This document shows positions 1 to 7,671 of a stretch of DNA of 64,000 nt, piece by piece. The position numbers and the translations under genes were made by a program. The notes beneath the pieces are model-generated. The model saw only the letters and a list, made by a program, of their open reading frames with translations. It was not told the DNA's origin and searched no databases. How positions within the stretch are numbered: position 1 is the stretch's first letter; each line of letters starts with the position of its first letter. Origin of the DNA: Poriferisodalis sp965231925 (GTDB lineage: Bacteria; Actinomycetota; Acidimicrobiia; Acidimicrobiales; Poriferisodalaceae); assembly GCA_965231925.1 (NCBI GenBank), contig OZ246894.1, forward strand, positions 3,658,001-3,722,000, read 5' to 3'.

Positions 1-351
1 GGGCTCGATGGCCGCGAGCCGTTCCTGACGGACCGACTCGGCGGCAGCGCGGGCTTCCTCGATGATGCGTGCCGCCTCAGCGTTGGCTTCGGCAAGGCGA
101 GCGTCGTAGGACGCACGCAGCTCCTCCGCCTCGGTCTTGGCGCTCGCAGCCGAGTCCAGGTCGCCCTGAATGCGCTCGGTGCGAGCCTCCATGGCCCGGC
201 GAATGGGCGGCAGCGCGAACTTCCACATCACGATGAGAAGAAGGAAGAACGCGATCGAGCCCCAGATCACCTCAAACAATTCGGGGATGATCGGGTTGGA
301 GGTGGCCTCGCCCTCTGTTGCGGCGAGCAGGCCGGATGCCAGTGCGTTCAC
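1..351 (-). CDS. atpF: ATP synthase F0 subunit b, 3' end cut by window edge
   Basis: Stator-stalk b subunit of the F1F0 ATP synthase, which anchors F1 to the membrane and meets subunit delta. 117 codons are visible from the GTG at 351; the rest lies beyond position 1. The reading shows a short N-terminus, one transmembrane segment at about residues 30-48 (GSIAFFLLLIVMW), then the charged, alanine- and glutamate-rich helix typical of subunit b (AEANAEAARIIEEAR). The start lies 9 bases after the atpE stop, in the usual atpB-atpE-atpF order. This frame is too long to be chance and fits the family well. Only the exact start is uncertain. Confidence 0.9.
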   Translation of the reverse strand, partial: MNALASGLLAATEGEATSNPIIPELFEVIWGSIAFFLLLIVMWKFALPPIRRAMEARTERIQGDLDSAASAKTEAEELRASYDARLAEANAEAARIIEEARAAAESVRQERLAAIEP

Positions 352-360
352 TGCCGCCTC

Positions 361-612
361 CTACGCGAAGTTGAGCAGGATGAACACCACGAAACCGATG
401 AGGGCCAAGGCCTCGGTGAACGCGATGCCCAAGAACATGGTCGTGCGGACCATGCCTGCTGATTCGGGTTGGCGTGCCATCGCGGTGATGGCGTTGCCGA
501 CGACGAGGCCGATGCCGACGCCCGGGCCGATGGCCGCAAGGCCATAACCGAGGCCGGCGCCGAGCGCTTTCAGGCCGTCAACTGCGGTGTCCGCTTGTGC
601 GAGCAAGTCCAT
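361..612 (-). CDS. atpE: ATP synthase F0 subunit c
   Basis: Proteolipid of the rotor ring that carries protons through F0. 83 residues, normal for the family, forming two transmembrane hairpin helices: a glycine-rich first helix (GPGVGIGLVVG, residues 29-39) and a second helix with the ion-binding carboxylate in FTEALALIG (Glu67). No serine follows that Glu, so a proton rather than sodium ring is likely (inference). The ATG at 612 is preceded by AGGAG at good spacing, which rules out the much longer upstream frame. It sits between atpB and atpF in the operon. Confidence 0.97.
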   Translation of the reverse strand: MDLLAQADTAVDGLKALGAGLGYGLAAIGPGVGIGLVVGNAITAMARQPESAGMVRTTMFLGIAFTEALALIGFVVFILLNFA

Positions 613-719
613 TACTCGTGTTCTCCTGTGTTGTACGGGATTGTGGGGCAGGGGCCGCAGCGCCGGGGCACTGGCTGGCCGATGGTAGGTCGGGCTGGGT
701 CGTTTGGGCGGGGCCGGGT

Positions 720-1532
720 CTAGTGCTCGGGGTGGAGGGCGCCGCCGATGTACACGGCGGTGAGGATCGTGAAGATGAATGCCTGCAAGGCCGCCACCAA
801 GATCTCGAACCCCGTGAGCCCGATCAGCATGAGGAACGGGAACGGCGTGATGATGACCAGCCACGTGGGAGTGCTGTCGGTGAGCGCCAGCCAGAACACG
901 GTGTGAGACAGCACCGCGAAGGTCACCAGCAACAGGTGGCCGGCAAGCATGTTGGCGAAGAGCCGCACTGCCAACGAGAACGGCCGCACGACGAACGTCG
1001 ACACGAACTCGATGAGCGCCACCAAGGGGAGCAGCGCCTTGGGCACCCCTGGCGGGACCACCACGTTCTTCAGGTAGCCGAAGAAGCCGTGATTCTTGAT
1101 GCCGATGCCGTTGAACACCAGCCACACCACAATCGCGAGCGTCGCCGGCATCGCCATGCGCGCGTTGGCCGGGAAATGAATCAGCGGCACGACCTCAGTG
1201 ATGTTCGAGAAGAAGATGAACAGGAACATCGACAGCAGGAACGGCAGATAGCGCAGTCCGTCGGGGCCGATGGACTGCATGATGATGTTCTCGCGGATGA
1301 ACCCGACCGACGTCTCCGCCACGGTCTGGATGCCGCGCGGCGCGACGATGACCTCGGACCGCTCGTAACGACGCTTGGCCATCACGAAGATCGCGACGGG
1401 GGCCACGAAGGCGAAGAGGTAGATGATGCCGACCTTGTTCAGCGCGAATACCGAGTCGTCGAGTCCCGGGATGATGTTCGGCCACTCCAAGAGGTGCCCG
1501 ATGTCAGGAAAGGTCAGCGCTAGCAGGTTCAC
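720..1532 (-). CDS. atpB: ATP synthase F0 subunit a
   Basis: Membrane subunit a, which forms the two proton half-channels against the c ring. 270 residues from the GTG at 1532, which has AAGGAG just upstream and overlaps the previous gene's stop as GTGA. Multiple transmembrane helices are visible. The conserved arginine region is in VRPFSLAVRLFANMLAGH (residues about 195-212), containing the essential Arg of the RLFANM motif, followed by the C-terminal helix (GFEILVAALQAFIFTILTAVY). Length and motifs are normal. Confidence 0.96.
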   Translation of the reverse strand: MNLLALTFPDIGHLLEWPNIIPGLDDSVFALNKVGIIYLFAFVAPVAIFVMAKRRYERSEVIVAPRGIQTVAETSVGFIRENIIMQSIGPDGLRYLPFLLSMFLFIFFSNITEVVPLIHFPANARMAMPATLAIVVWLVFNGIGIKNHGFFGYLKNVVVPPGVPKALLPLVALIEFVSTFVVRPFSLAVRLFANMLAGHLLLVTFAVLSHTVFWLALTDSTPTWLVIITPFPFLMLIGLTGFEILVAALQAFIFTILTAVYIGGALHPEH

Positions 1533-2008
1533 TTCTGCTCCTTGCCGGGACGTTGGAGATCTAGGCCTGGGGCTGCGAGCCGCAGGGAAACATATCGGAT
1601 CTCCCACACAAGCAGACCGAGATGGCTCGCGAGGATGGTGATTGCGATGGGCACGGGCTCAAAAAACCCGAGCGGGCTGACCGCGAGCACGACGCCGGCG
1701 AGTACCGCGAGACGCACGATGAAGCCGCCCAGCGTGACTCCCATAAGCGCGACGGGCGACGTGCGCGCGCCCCATGCCATCAGCGCTGCGGCGGCCGCGA
1801 GATTGCCGACGACCAGCACATATCCGAGCGCGGAGGAGAGCGCGCCGCCCATGCCCCAGATGAACCCGCTGACCACGACCCAGGCGGGAAACACCCACAG
1901 GCTCCGGCGTGCCATGTCGAACGCGATATCGCGTTCAGGAGCTTGGTCACCCCAGGGCTGCACGCCGTCGTCGGACTCGGCTCGCTCGTCGGACATCGCC
2001 GTTGTCAC
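1529..2008 (-). CDS. AtpI-like membrane protein of the ATP synthase operon
   Basis: 159-residue protein with a charged N-terminus of about 35 residues and four hydrophobic segments (for example AWVVVSGFIWGMGGAL and YVLVVGNLAAAAALMAW). Position directly before atpB and topology match the ATP synthase I (AtpI) family, thought to help c-ring assembly or Mg2+ supply; in mycobacteria the equivalent place is held by Rv1303. The GTG at 2008 overlaps the preceding stop as GTGA, so translation is probably coupled. An ATG at 1996 is an alternative start. The AtpI assignment rests on context and topology rather than a diagnostic motif. Confidence 0.7.
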   Translation of the reverse strand: MTTAMSDERAESDDGVQPWGDQAPERDIAFDMARRSLWVFPAWVVVSGFIWGMGGALSSALGYVLVVGNLAAAAALMAWGARTSPVALMGVTLGGFIVRLAVLAGVVLAVSPLGFFEPVPIAITILASHLGLLVWEIRYVSLRLAAPGLDLQRPGKEQK

Positions 2009-2427
2009 GAGTGCAGTCGCGCGGTCGCTGAGCGTCCGGTCTGGTTGTCGGCTGTTTGAGGCGTCTCAGCCATGCCGCGGGGCGCCGATGAGTCGGAGTT
2101 GGCGTCGGCATCGAGCGATACGCCCGTTGGCAACGATGCGGGCTCGTCGAGTCCGGTCGCGCGATCGATGCCCCGGCGCTCGGAGGGACGGCTGGCCACG
2201 ATCTCCTCTTCGTGAATCTGCATGCGCTCGGCATAGCGATACCACTCGACCAAGAGCTTGACGACGAACGCGACCGCGCCGAAGCTGAACGCGAGCCATG
2301 GCCCGGTGCCCCACCACTGGTCCAGCCCAAACCCCGCCGCCGCAAATATCGCCGGCGTCACGACGATCTCGATGGCCTTGGCCAGACCGTCCTCGCTGCC
2401 GGTGCCGCCAGCAGAGCCGCGTGACAT
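2005..2427 (-). CDS. AtpZ/AtpI-type small membrane protein, first gene of the atp operon
   Basis: 140 residues with two adjacent transmembrane helices near the N-terminus (AIEIVVTPAIFAAAGFGLDQWWG and a second with FSFGAVAFVVKLLVEWYRY), then a polar tail of about 65 residues. The tryptophan-rich turn between the helices is typical of the AtpZ/putative F0F1-ATPase subunit family. It overlaps the next gene by four bases, so it appears to open the atp operon. No clear ribosome-binding site is seen before the ATG at 2427. The long hydrophilic C-terminal tail is not a core feature of the family. Confidence 0.65.
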   Translation of the reverse strand: MSRGSAGGTGSEDGLAKAIEIVVTPAIFAAAGFGLDQWWGTGPWLAFSFGAVAFVVKLLVEWYRYAERMQIHEEEIVASRPSERRGIDRATGLDEPASLPTGVSLDADANSDSSAPRGMAETPQTADNQTGRSATARLHS

Positions 2428-2513
2428 GGGGACAGGCTACGAGCGTTATCGGTCGCAGGGCAGGAGGTCGCCGTACCACTCCGCGATTGCGGCAACCGTC
2501 TCCGCGACGACGC

Positions 2514-2678
2514 CTACGGACGCGGCTGTTCAGTTGACCTCGGCATCCCGGCGGCACTCCGTCGGTGCAGCCATGTTTCGGCGACAATCATCGGACTCGC
2601 TACCACCGTCGTGGCGACCCACGTTCCCACGAAGCCCCACTCCGACGGCCACCGACCGGCGACCTGGGCCACCGACAT
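2514..2678 (-). CDS. Possible 54-residue small membrane protein
   Basis: A short frame whose ATG directly abuts the stop of the upstream gene (TGAATG at 2676-2681), an arrangement typical of translational coupling. The product begins MSVAQVAGRWPSEWG and has one likely transmembrane segment (GFVGTWVATTVVASPMIVA, residues about 15-33) followed by a basic tail. No family is recognised. Together with the upstream gene it lies just before the atp operon on the same strand. The coupling and the hydrophobic segment argue for a real gene, but it is short and could be chance. Confidence 0.35.
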   Translation of the reverse strand: MSVAQVAGRWPSEWGFVGTWVATTVVASPMIVAETWLHRRSAAGMPRSTEQPRP

Positions 2679-3005
2679 TCAGTACACAAAGATGTGCGGG
2701 AATTCGCGTCGGAAGCTCCAAGGCTCGGGGGCATCCCCTGCCCCGGGACCCGCTTCGGCGATAGCGCGCTCGGAATCCTCGTTGGGATTGCGTCGCCGCC
2801 AAGCGACCGCCGCCAAGTACAGGCAAGTCATTGCTGACGATGCGGCAAATGCGGCGATGAACGACGTCGGCGCGAGCAGGTATGCCGCGAACATCGCCAA
2901 GGCATAGCCAATCGTATTCATCCATCGCTCGCGCCCGACAAGCGGCGAGGTTGTCTGCCGAGACGACACGCGGTCCATGTCCTCAGCATAGATCGCGGCG
3001 CTCAT
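2679..3005 (-). CDS. Hypothetical membrane protein, two transmembrane segments
   Basis: 108 residues from the ATG at 3005, chosen because GAGG lies six bases upstream; a longer upstream frame has no such site. Two hydrophobic segments (TIGYALAMFAAYLLA and SFIAAFAASSAMTCLYLAAVAW) are followed by a basic RRR cluster and a cytoplasmic-looking acidic tail ending FPHIFVY. No family is recognised. It is divergent from the ATPase gene starting at 3170, so the 164-base gap must hold both promoters. It may form a small operon with the 54-residue frame that follows. Confidence 0.6.
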   Translation of the reverse strand: MSAAIYAEDMDRVSSRQTTSPLVGRERWMNTIGYALAMFAAYLLAPTSFIAAFAASSAMTCLYLAAVAWRRRNPNEDSERAIAEAGPGAGDAPEPWSFRREFPHIFVY

Positions 3006-3169
3006 GCGCGGCCTCGCGTCGGCGCTTGACACGATTACGACACATGGGGGCGCAATGGACGATGCCTGCCAGGTCAACATCAACCGTGCGCACCCAAACG
3101 GAGCGTGTTGTAGCAAAAGTAGCGTTACTGAGAATTCGTAGTGTTTGCGAGGAAAGGTAGTCTTATCGG

Positions 3170-4468
3170 ATGACTGCCTTCCACGGTGTCGAGCACCAGC
3201 CACGCATCGCCGACAATCACCTGGCCGAACTCCTCAGCGCGCTGCCGGCGGTCAGCATCGAGGGACCTCGGGCCGTGGGCAAGACTTGGACGGCCAGCCG
3301 GCTCGCCAATACCGTCTACCCGCTCGACGACCCTGAAGTCTTCGCGGATGCTCAAGCCGACCCGCACATGCTCGTCCGGGGCGAGCCGCCGATACTCATC
3401 GACGAATGGCAGCGACTCGGCTCGGCGTGGGACATCGTGCGTCGTGCTGTCGATCGAGACTTCAGCCCCGGTCAGTTCATCCTCACGGGGTCGGCTCGCC
3501 CTCGCACACAGCCGGCGCACTCGGGAGCGGGTCGCATCGTCACGATGCGCATGTGGACCACAACTCTGGCCGAACGGCACAGGAACCTGCCAGGGGTCAG
3601 CTTGGCCGCCTTGCTGGGCGGGGATCGTCCTGAGATCTCGGGGCAGTCCAGCCTCGGCGTGGGCGACTACGCACAAGAGATCGTGTCGGGAGGATTCCCC
3701 GGCTGGGTCGGCATCGGCGGGCAGGTACGGGAACTTCTCACCGACGGCTATCTCCATCAACTGGTCGAGCACGACTTCCGACTCGCCGGCCACCGGGTCC
3801 GCAATCCCGCGGCTGTACGCCGATGGCTGCGGGCCTATGCCGCAGCAACCGCGTCGACTGCCGCCTTCGAGACCATCCGCGACGCAGCGACACCGGGCGA
3901 GAGCGACAAGCCCGCCAAGACAACGACGCTCGCATTTCGGGACACGCTCGAGGCGATGTGGGTTCTTGAGCCACTTCCTGCGTGGCTGCCGGTCGGCAGT
4001 CACTTGAGCCGTCTCAAGCGCGGCCCCAAGCACCACCTCACCGACACAGCGCTCGCTGCACGTCTGCTCGACGCAGACGCCGACGCGCTGCTCGGCCGTG
4101 CAGCACCACTCGTGCGCGAAAGCGGAGGCGCACCAGCGGCTTCCAGCCTGCTCGGGGCATTGTTCGAATCGATGGTGACACACGATCTTCGGGTCTACGC
4201 GCAACGGGCGGGGGCAAGCGTTTCGCACATGCGCACATGGAACGACGAGCGCGAGGCAGACATCATCATCGAGCACCGCGGGCGAGTGCTCGCGGCAGAA
4301 GTGAAGCTGGGCGCGGACCTGACCCGGCGCGACACACGTCATCTGCGCTGGCTGCGCGACCGTCTGGGCCCGGCACTCGTGGACGCCGTCGTGGTCAACA
4401 CAGGCGAGCAGGCCTACCGTGACAGCGACGGCATCGCCGTGGTGCCGGCCGCCATGTTGAGACCTTGA
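3170..4468 (+). CDS. ATP-binding protein, AAA_14/DUF4143 family
   Basis: 432-residue P-loop ATPase of the widespread 'ATP-binding protein with DUF4143' type, whose role is unknown; members are often horizontally mobile. Visible parts: Walker A GPRAVGKTW (residues 32-40), Walker B LIDEWQ (75-80), a sensor-like FILTGSARP, a helical middle region, and a C-terminal PD-(D/E)XK-like segment with EREADIIIE and AAEVKLG (about 362-382) that resembles a nuclease fold. Whether that fold is active cannot be judged. A GGAAAGG ribosome-binding site precedes the ATG. It opens an accessory block lying between atp and glyA, two genes that are otherwise close in related genomes. Confidence 0.88.
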   Translation: MTAFHGVEHQPRIADNHLAELLSALPAVSIEGPRAVGKTWTASRLANTVYPLDDPEVFADAQADPHMLVRGEPPILIDEWQRLGSAWDIVRRAVDRDFSPGQFILTGSARPRTQPAHSGAGRIVTMRMWTTTLAERHRNLPGVSLAALLGGDRPEISGQSSLGVGDYAQEIVSGGFPGWVGIGGQVRELLTDGYLHQLVEHDFRLAGHRVRNPAAVRRWLRAYAAATASTAAFETIRDAATPGESDKPAKTTTLAFRDTLEAMWVLEPLPAWLPVGSHLSRLKRGPKHHLTDTALAARLLDADADALLGRAAPLVRESGGAPAASSLLGALFESMVTHDLRVYAQRAGASVSHMRTWNDEREADIIIEHRGRVLAAEVKLGADLTRRDTRHLRWLRDRLGPALVDAVVVNTGEQAYRDSDGIAVVPAAMLRP

Positions 4469-4916
4469 CCCGCACGACGAAGTCGGCGCCGTCAACCTGC
4501 CGTCGATGCGTCGCGGCGGTCCCACCACATGCCAGTAATGGCCAGTGGACCGAACACAGCCATCATCGCAACAAGGGTCACTGGCCGAGGCTGGCGAGGG
4601 CCGCCTGGCATCGTGCAATGGCCCATTCGCGTTCGCCTTGGTAGTTGGTGTTGCCGACACCGTTCACGAAGAGGGTTACCGTGCCGATATCCGGTCACCC
4701 GAACCGCGCGAACGAGGTCCACGAGTTGCAATAGGTGCCTGTCGAAGTCTCGTCGCTCGGATCGGTCTCGTCGCCGCAGCGCGCCAGCAGCGAAAAAGGG
4801 CCGCTCACAGGCTCCGAGCGCCCTCAGCGCAACAAGCAGAGAGCCCGCGGACCTGAGCCCACGGGTGCCCCTCAGTCCCAGCGCTACCAAAGCGCAGCAA
4901 CGCCACAGCGCAGCGG
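4469..4916. other. Stretch with no convincing intact gene
   Basis: About 450 bases between the DUF4143 ATPase and the conserved part of the recombinase remnant. Plus-strand reading is open but has no recognisable protein. On the minus strand, 4808 down to 4578 reads as a plausible 76-codon frame broken by one in-frame TGA; its second half is DIGTVTLFVNGVGNTNY followed by EREWAIARCQAALASLGQ. That could be the remains of a small secreted protein. No RNA gene or terminator was seen. The stretch looks like decaying accessory DNA. Confidence 0.4.
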
Positions 4917-5371
4917 GCCGACTCGCGCATTCGGCAATCGAACTGCTGCAGCTCCACGAGCGCTCTGAGGACGAAGGGTGGACCCTCGCCGCTCTCGACG
5001 CCCCCGCCGAACTCACAGGCCCCGAAGGGCAGCTGTACCTCGGAGTGCGCGCAGTGTTCGCCGAGTTCGAGGCCGCCATGGCAGGCGCCCGCACCTCCGA
5101 TGCGCTCGACATCGCCCGCAGCCGCGGCGTCCGCCTCGGCAGGCCCAGCCAGCACGACGACGCCACCAAAGCACTAGCCGCGCAGCTGCGCGCATCAGGC
5201 CACAGCTACGGCCAGATCGCCGCCGCGCTCACCGAGGCCGGCATCGCCACGCCTACCGGCAACACACAATGGACGCGCTCGTCGGTGCAATCCCTGCTGC
5301 GAACCATCGACCACGACCGCCAAGCCCGCGCCCAAGCCGACCGCTGGACCGCCCAGCAGACCGAACACTGA
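4917..5371 (+). pseudogene. Serine recombinase remnant, catalytic N-terminus lost
   Basis: Encodes the last 150 or so residues of a serine recombinase that is nearly the same as the intact copy at 7672-8370, with no indel over 4920-5371 (offset 2999 bases). It keeps the E-helix region (YLGVRAVFAEFEAAM) and the C-terminal helix-turn-helix (GHSYGQIAAALTEAGIATPT). Upstream of 4917 the similarity stops: the catalytic YARVS serine motif and most of the resolvase domain are missing. The frame stays open further upstream but reads as unrelated sequence, so the protein cannot be an active recombinase. It could still bind DNA if expressed. Confidence 0.8.
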
Positions 5372-5442
5372 CCCCCGCAGCTCCCCCGTGCCCGGCCCAG
5401 CCGCGACAGCACAGCCGAGCGCCCGCTACCGCAGACCGGAAC
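4917..5442 (+). repeat. Direct repeat, left copy (recombinase 3' half plus flank)
   Basis: Left copy of a direct repeat whose right copy is at 7916-8455. The two match closely, by eye above 90 percent, through the recombinase coding end and continue past the stop codon. After a 14-base length difference they match again from GTGCCCGG to the end at CAGACCGGAAC (5442 and 8455). Similarity in the non-coding flank shows that a DNA segment, not just a gene family, was duplicated. The copies bracket the small membrane gene and the secreted coiled-coil gene. Confidence 0.85.
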
Positions 5443-5579
5443 TACTCAGAGACCCGGCTGCCAGCAGAAACGTGCAGCCTGCAATCGGCACCCACGCCAC
5501 TGCGAGCCAGCCCCAGTGGCCGCCGAGGAGGCGAAACAACAGCCATGCCGAGACACAGACGAGCGTCGGACAGTCCCCT

Positions 5580-5753
5580 CTAAGGAGTTGAGCTTGGCTT
5601 TAGGGTCATAAGAGATACGGCAAGAACGATCACGCCGACGCTAATCGGCATCGGTGCCAGGTAACCGGTACCCGAATAGAGCCAATCGCCGACGAAGAAG
5701 AGCAAGAGTCCGGCGAGAAGCAGCACCAAACCGATGCGACGACGCCGAGTCAT
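5580..5753 (-). CDS. 57-residue small membrane protein
   Basis: Short frame from the ATG at 5753 to the TAG at 5580. The product starts MTRRRRIG, a positive cytoplasmic anchor, followed by two transmembrane segments (LVLLLAGLLLFFVGDWLY and PISVGVIVLAVSLMTL) separated by a short SGTGYLAPM turn, then a polar end. The positive-inside pattern and two clean helices argue for a real gene, although the ribosome-binding site is weak. No family is recognised. It sits between the two recombinase repeat copies and downstream of the secreted coiled-coil gene on the same strand. Confidence 0.5.
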   Translation of the reverse strand: MTRRRRIGLVLLLAGLLLFFVGDWLYSGTGYLAPMPISVGVIVLAVSLMTLKPSSTP

Positions 5754-5856
5754 GGCGTGAAGAGTAGCTCGGTGCCTGCCAGTGCCAAGATGCCCCAGCG
5801 CTCGACGCTGGGACTGTCAAACTCTGACAGTCCCGCCTCAGAAATGCTCGGGGCGC

Positions 5857-7224
5857 TCATTCGCACCATCCCTCGATGTAGCCGACGAGGTTGCACATGT
5901 ACCGCTGATAGAGAGCCTGCGCATCTTCCGAGGTCTGGGGCGCGTGCCGCCGCCGCACGTCATGCCACGATCCCTCCAACGACGGGTCTGAGTCGCCGTC
6001 CTCGTCGTCGCCGCTCGATTCTTCGTCAGTGCCGCCAGAGTGGCCGTCGGCGTCGCCCTCGTCGCTGTCGTCGTCTTGGCTGCCGTCTGGTGACGTATCG
6101 GGCGTGATGTCAGGCTGCGGCCTCGCCGCCGCTGTGCCGCCCTTACGCGGCACGGTCTGCGCCTGTTCGGCTTTCTCGCGCTCGTACCGCTCCACGCGAT
6201 TGCGGTCAGCCTCGCCCAACTCGGCACCGCAGGCCACGCCCGCCGCCGCGCCGCCGACGGTACCCGTGATCGGAGCGCCTACCGCAGTACTCCCTGCGAG
6301 GACTCCGAGTCCAGCTGCTGTGCATACAGTTCCTATGAAGTAGCCTTTCTGCCTCGGCGTGAGCTTGTCCCATTCTTGGAGGAACGCCTCTACCGTTTCG
6401 GTGGCAGCCAATTGACGGATTTCCGCTTCCGCTAGAGCCGCTTCGCCGTTGGAGACCGCGATCTTGTCGACGACTGGCTTCACCACCTTCCACAGAAGCG
6501 CTACCGGATCGTCTCCGCTTCGGCACTGCTCCGGCGCAGGAGCCAACGGGCGTGAGTTGTGGAGCGCGGTGCGCGTTGCTTCGATCCAAGCCGCGCAAGG
6601 ATCCGTGCTCTCGGCGTCTTTTTTCTCTTCCTCTTCCAGGCGCTTCCGCTCTTCCTCGGCTGCCTGGCGCTTGCGCTCTTCCTCAGCTGCCAGGCGCTTG
6701 CGCTCTTCCTCGGCTGCCAGGCGCTCGGCTGCCTGGCGCTTGCGCTCTTCCTCAGCTGCCAGGCGCTTGCGCTCTTCCTCGGCTGCCAGGCGCTCGGCTG
6801 CCTGGCGCTTGCGCTCTTCCTCAGCTGCCAGGCGCTTGCGCTCTTCCTCGGCTGCCAGGCGCTTGCGCTCTTCCTCAGCTGCCTTGCGCCTGGCCTCTTC
6901 CTCGGCTGCCTTGCGCTCGGCTGCCTTGCGCCTGGCCTCATCTTCTGCGGCCTTGCGCCTGGCCTCTTTCTTGGCAGCCTTTTCGGCCGCCTCTTGCTCG
7001 GCCTTGCGCTTGGCCTCTTCCTCGGCGTCGGTCGCGGGCGGGTGGTAGTGCCACTGGCGCACCGTCTCGTACCAGCACTGCTGGCCGGCGAACGGGTCAT
7101 AGGCGCAGCGCTTGACGGTCCCGTACAGCGGATGCGCCCCGGCGGGGCTGGCGAGCGGCACGACGGCCAGAACGGCCGCGAACGTGATTAGCGACAACAA
7201 CGCCGCTGCGAGCTTCCTGGGCAT
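5857..7224 (-). CDS. Secreted protein with long charged (ER/K) helix
   Basis: 455 residues of unknown function. The ATG at 7224 has AAGGGG upstream and begins a clear signal peptide (residues 1-30, cleavage near ASPAGA-HP). Next come a Cys-containing segment (residues 31-65) and a highly charged helix at residues 67-202 made of repeated AAEEERKRL units of nine residues (27 bases). Then follow a globular part with Cys pairs, a glycine-rich hydrophobic segment (about 293-335), an acidic Asp/Ser/Gly linker (about 375-415) and a Cys-containing end. The E/R/K pattern suggests a rigid single helix or coiled coil outside the membrane. It resembles TolA-like charged helices only in composition. It lies between the recombinase repeats and may be accessory cargo. 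Confidence 0.8.
   Translation of the reverse strand: MPRKLAAALLSLITFAAVLAVVPLASPAGAHPLYGTVKRCAYDPFAGQQCWYETVRQWHYHPPATDAEEEAKRKAEQEAAEKAAKKEARRKAAEDEARRKAAERKAAEEEARRKAAEEERKRLAAEEERKRLAAEEERKRQAAERLAAEEERKRLAAEEERKRQAAERLAAEEERKRLAAEEERKRQAAEEERKRLEEEEKKDAESTDPCAAWIEATRTALHNSRPLAPAPEQCRSGDDPVALLWKVVKPVVDKIAVSNGEAALAEAEIRQLAATETVEAFLQEWDKLTPRQKGYFIGTVCTAAGLGVLAGSTAVGAPITGTVGGAAAGVACGAELGEADRNRVERYEREKAEQAQTVPRKGGTAAARPQPDITPDTSPDGSQDDDSDEGDADGHSGGTDEESSGDDEDGDSDPSLEGSWHDVRRRHAPQTSEDAQALYQRYMCNLVGYIEGWCE
6630..6940 (-). repeat. Internal 27-base coding repeats
   Basis: Tandem 27-base units, each coding AAEEERKR plus Leu or Gln, interrupted twice by a short unit coding QAAER, giving a 69-base higher-order repeat. 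All are in frame with the secreted protein at 5857-7224. The regular repeats should be prone to length variation between strains. Confidence 0.85.
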
Positions 7225-7671
7225 GGTGGCCCCTTCCGGACGGGAGTCGGTTTGTTTGACGAACCAGCCGCGCCAACCGAAAGGAACGTTTCGGTCATTG
7301 GGTGGGTCCCTCTGGGCGGTGTCGGCGGTTGTGTGCGATCCGCGGCCACGCCGAGCGCAAGGGGGACCCATGCAAGTGATGCCGCCCATACGGCCGGTGT
7401 GGTCGCGAATCCTTCATTTCCGATACACCGGACCGGACAGCAATAGGTACCGAAGAGCCGCCCACGGGAGTGCGTGTAGCGACGCCAGCACGTCCAGGCG
7501 GAAACCCAGCAGATATGCAGGTTCTAGGCCTGCGGGACGGACTGAGGCGCGTCGGCGCGAGGCCGGGTGGGGCGTGTGTTGCGGCGCAGCGTAGGACTGT
7601 GTATGATATGAAGGATTCCAGTACACTCAGAGATCGTTCCTGACCAGCGGTTTCAGACGAAAGGCCCAAGC
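7225..7671. other. Intergenic stretch with hairpin, between divergent genes
   Basis: 447 bases separating the start of the secreted coiled-coil gene (minus) from the start of the serine recombinase (plus). No convincing gene is seen on either strand. It holds the perfect 7-bp hairpin at 7276-7295 and a longer-range inverted repeat (TGGGTCCC at 7303-7310 with GGGACCCA at 7363-7370). It must contain the promoters of both divergent genes, and it could contain recombination sites for the recombinase (inference). Confidence 0.4.
7276..7295. promoter_or_regulatory. Perfect hairpin / palindromic site
   Basis: ACCGAAA, a six-base loop GGAACG, then TTTCGGT: seven perfectly paired bases, extended imperfectly by CCA/TGG outside. 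It lies about 50 bases upstream of the secreted coiled-coil gene and 380 bases upstream of the recombinase. It could be a protein-binding palindrome, a 5' leader hairpin or a recombinase site. There is no T-run, so a terminator is less likely. Confidence 0.4.

Noticed and set aside
3105..3145. Two GTAGC motifs nine bases apart before the DUF4143 ATPase as a second 9-bp array
   Set aside because: Only two copies share the spacing and others nearby do not, so chance is likely.
3125..4660. Long minus-strand frame opposite the DUF4143 ATPase
   Set aside because: It is a shadow frame caused by high GC; the plus-strand frame has Walker motifs.
6630..6940. Regular repeats that resemble a CRISPR array
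   Set aside because: Units are contiguous 27-base coding repeats in frame with a long protein, without unique spacers or cas genes.
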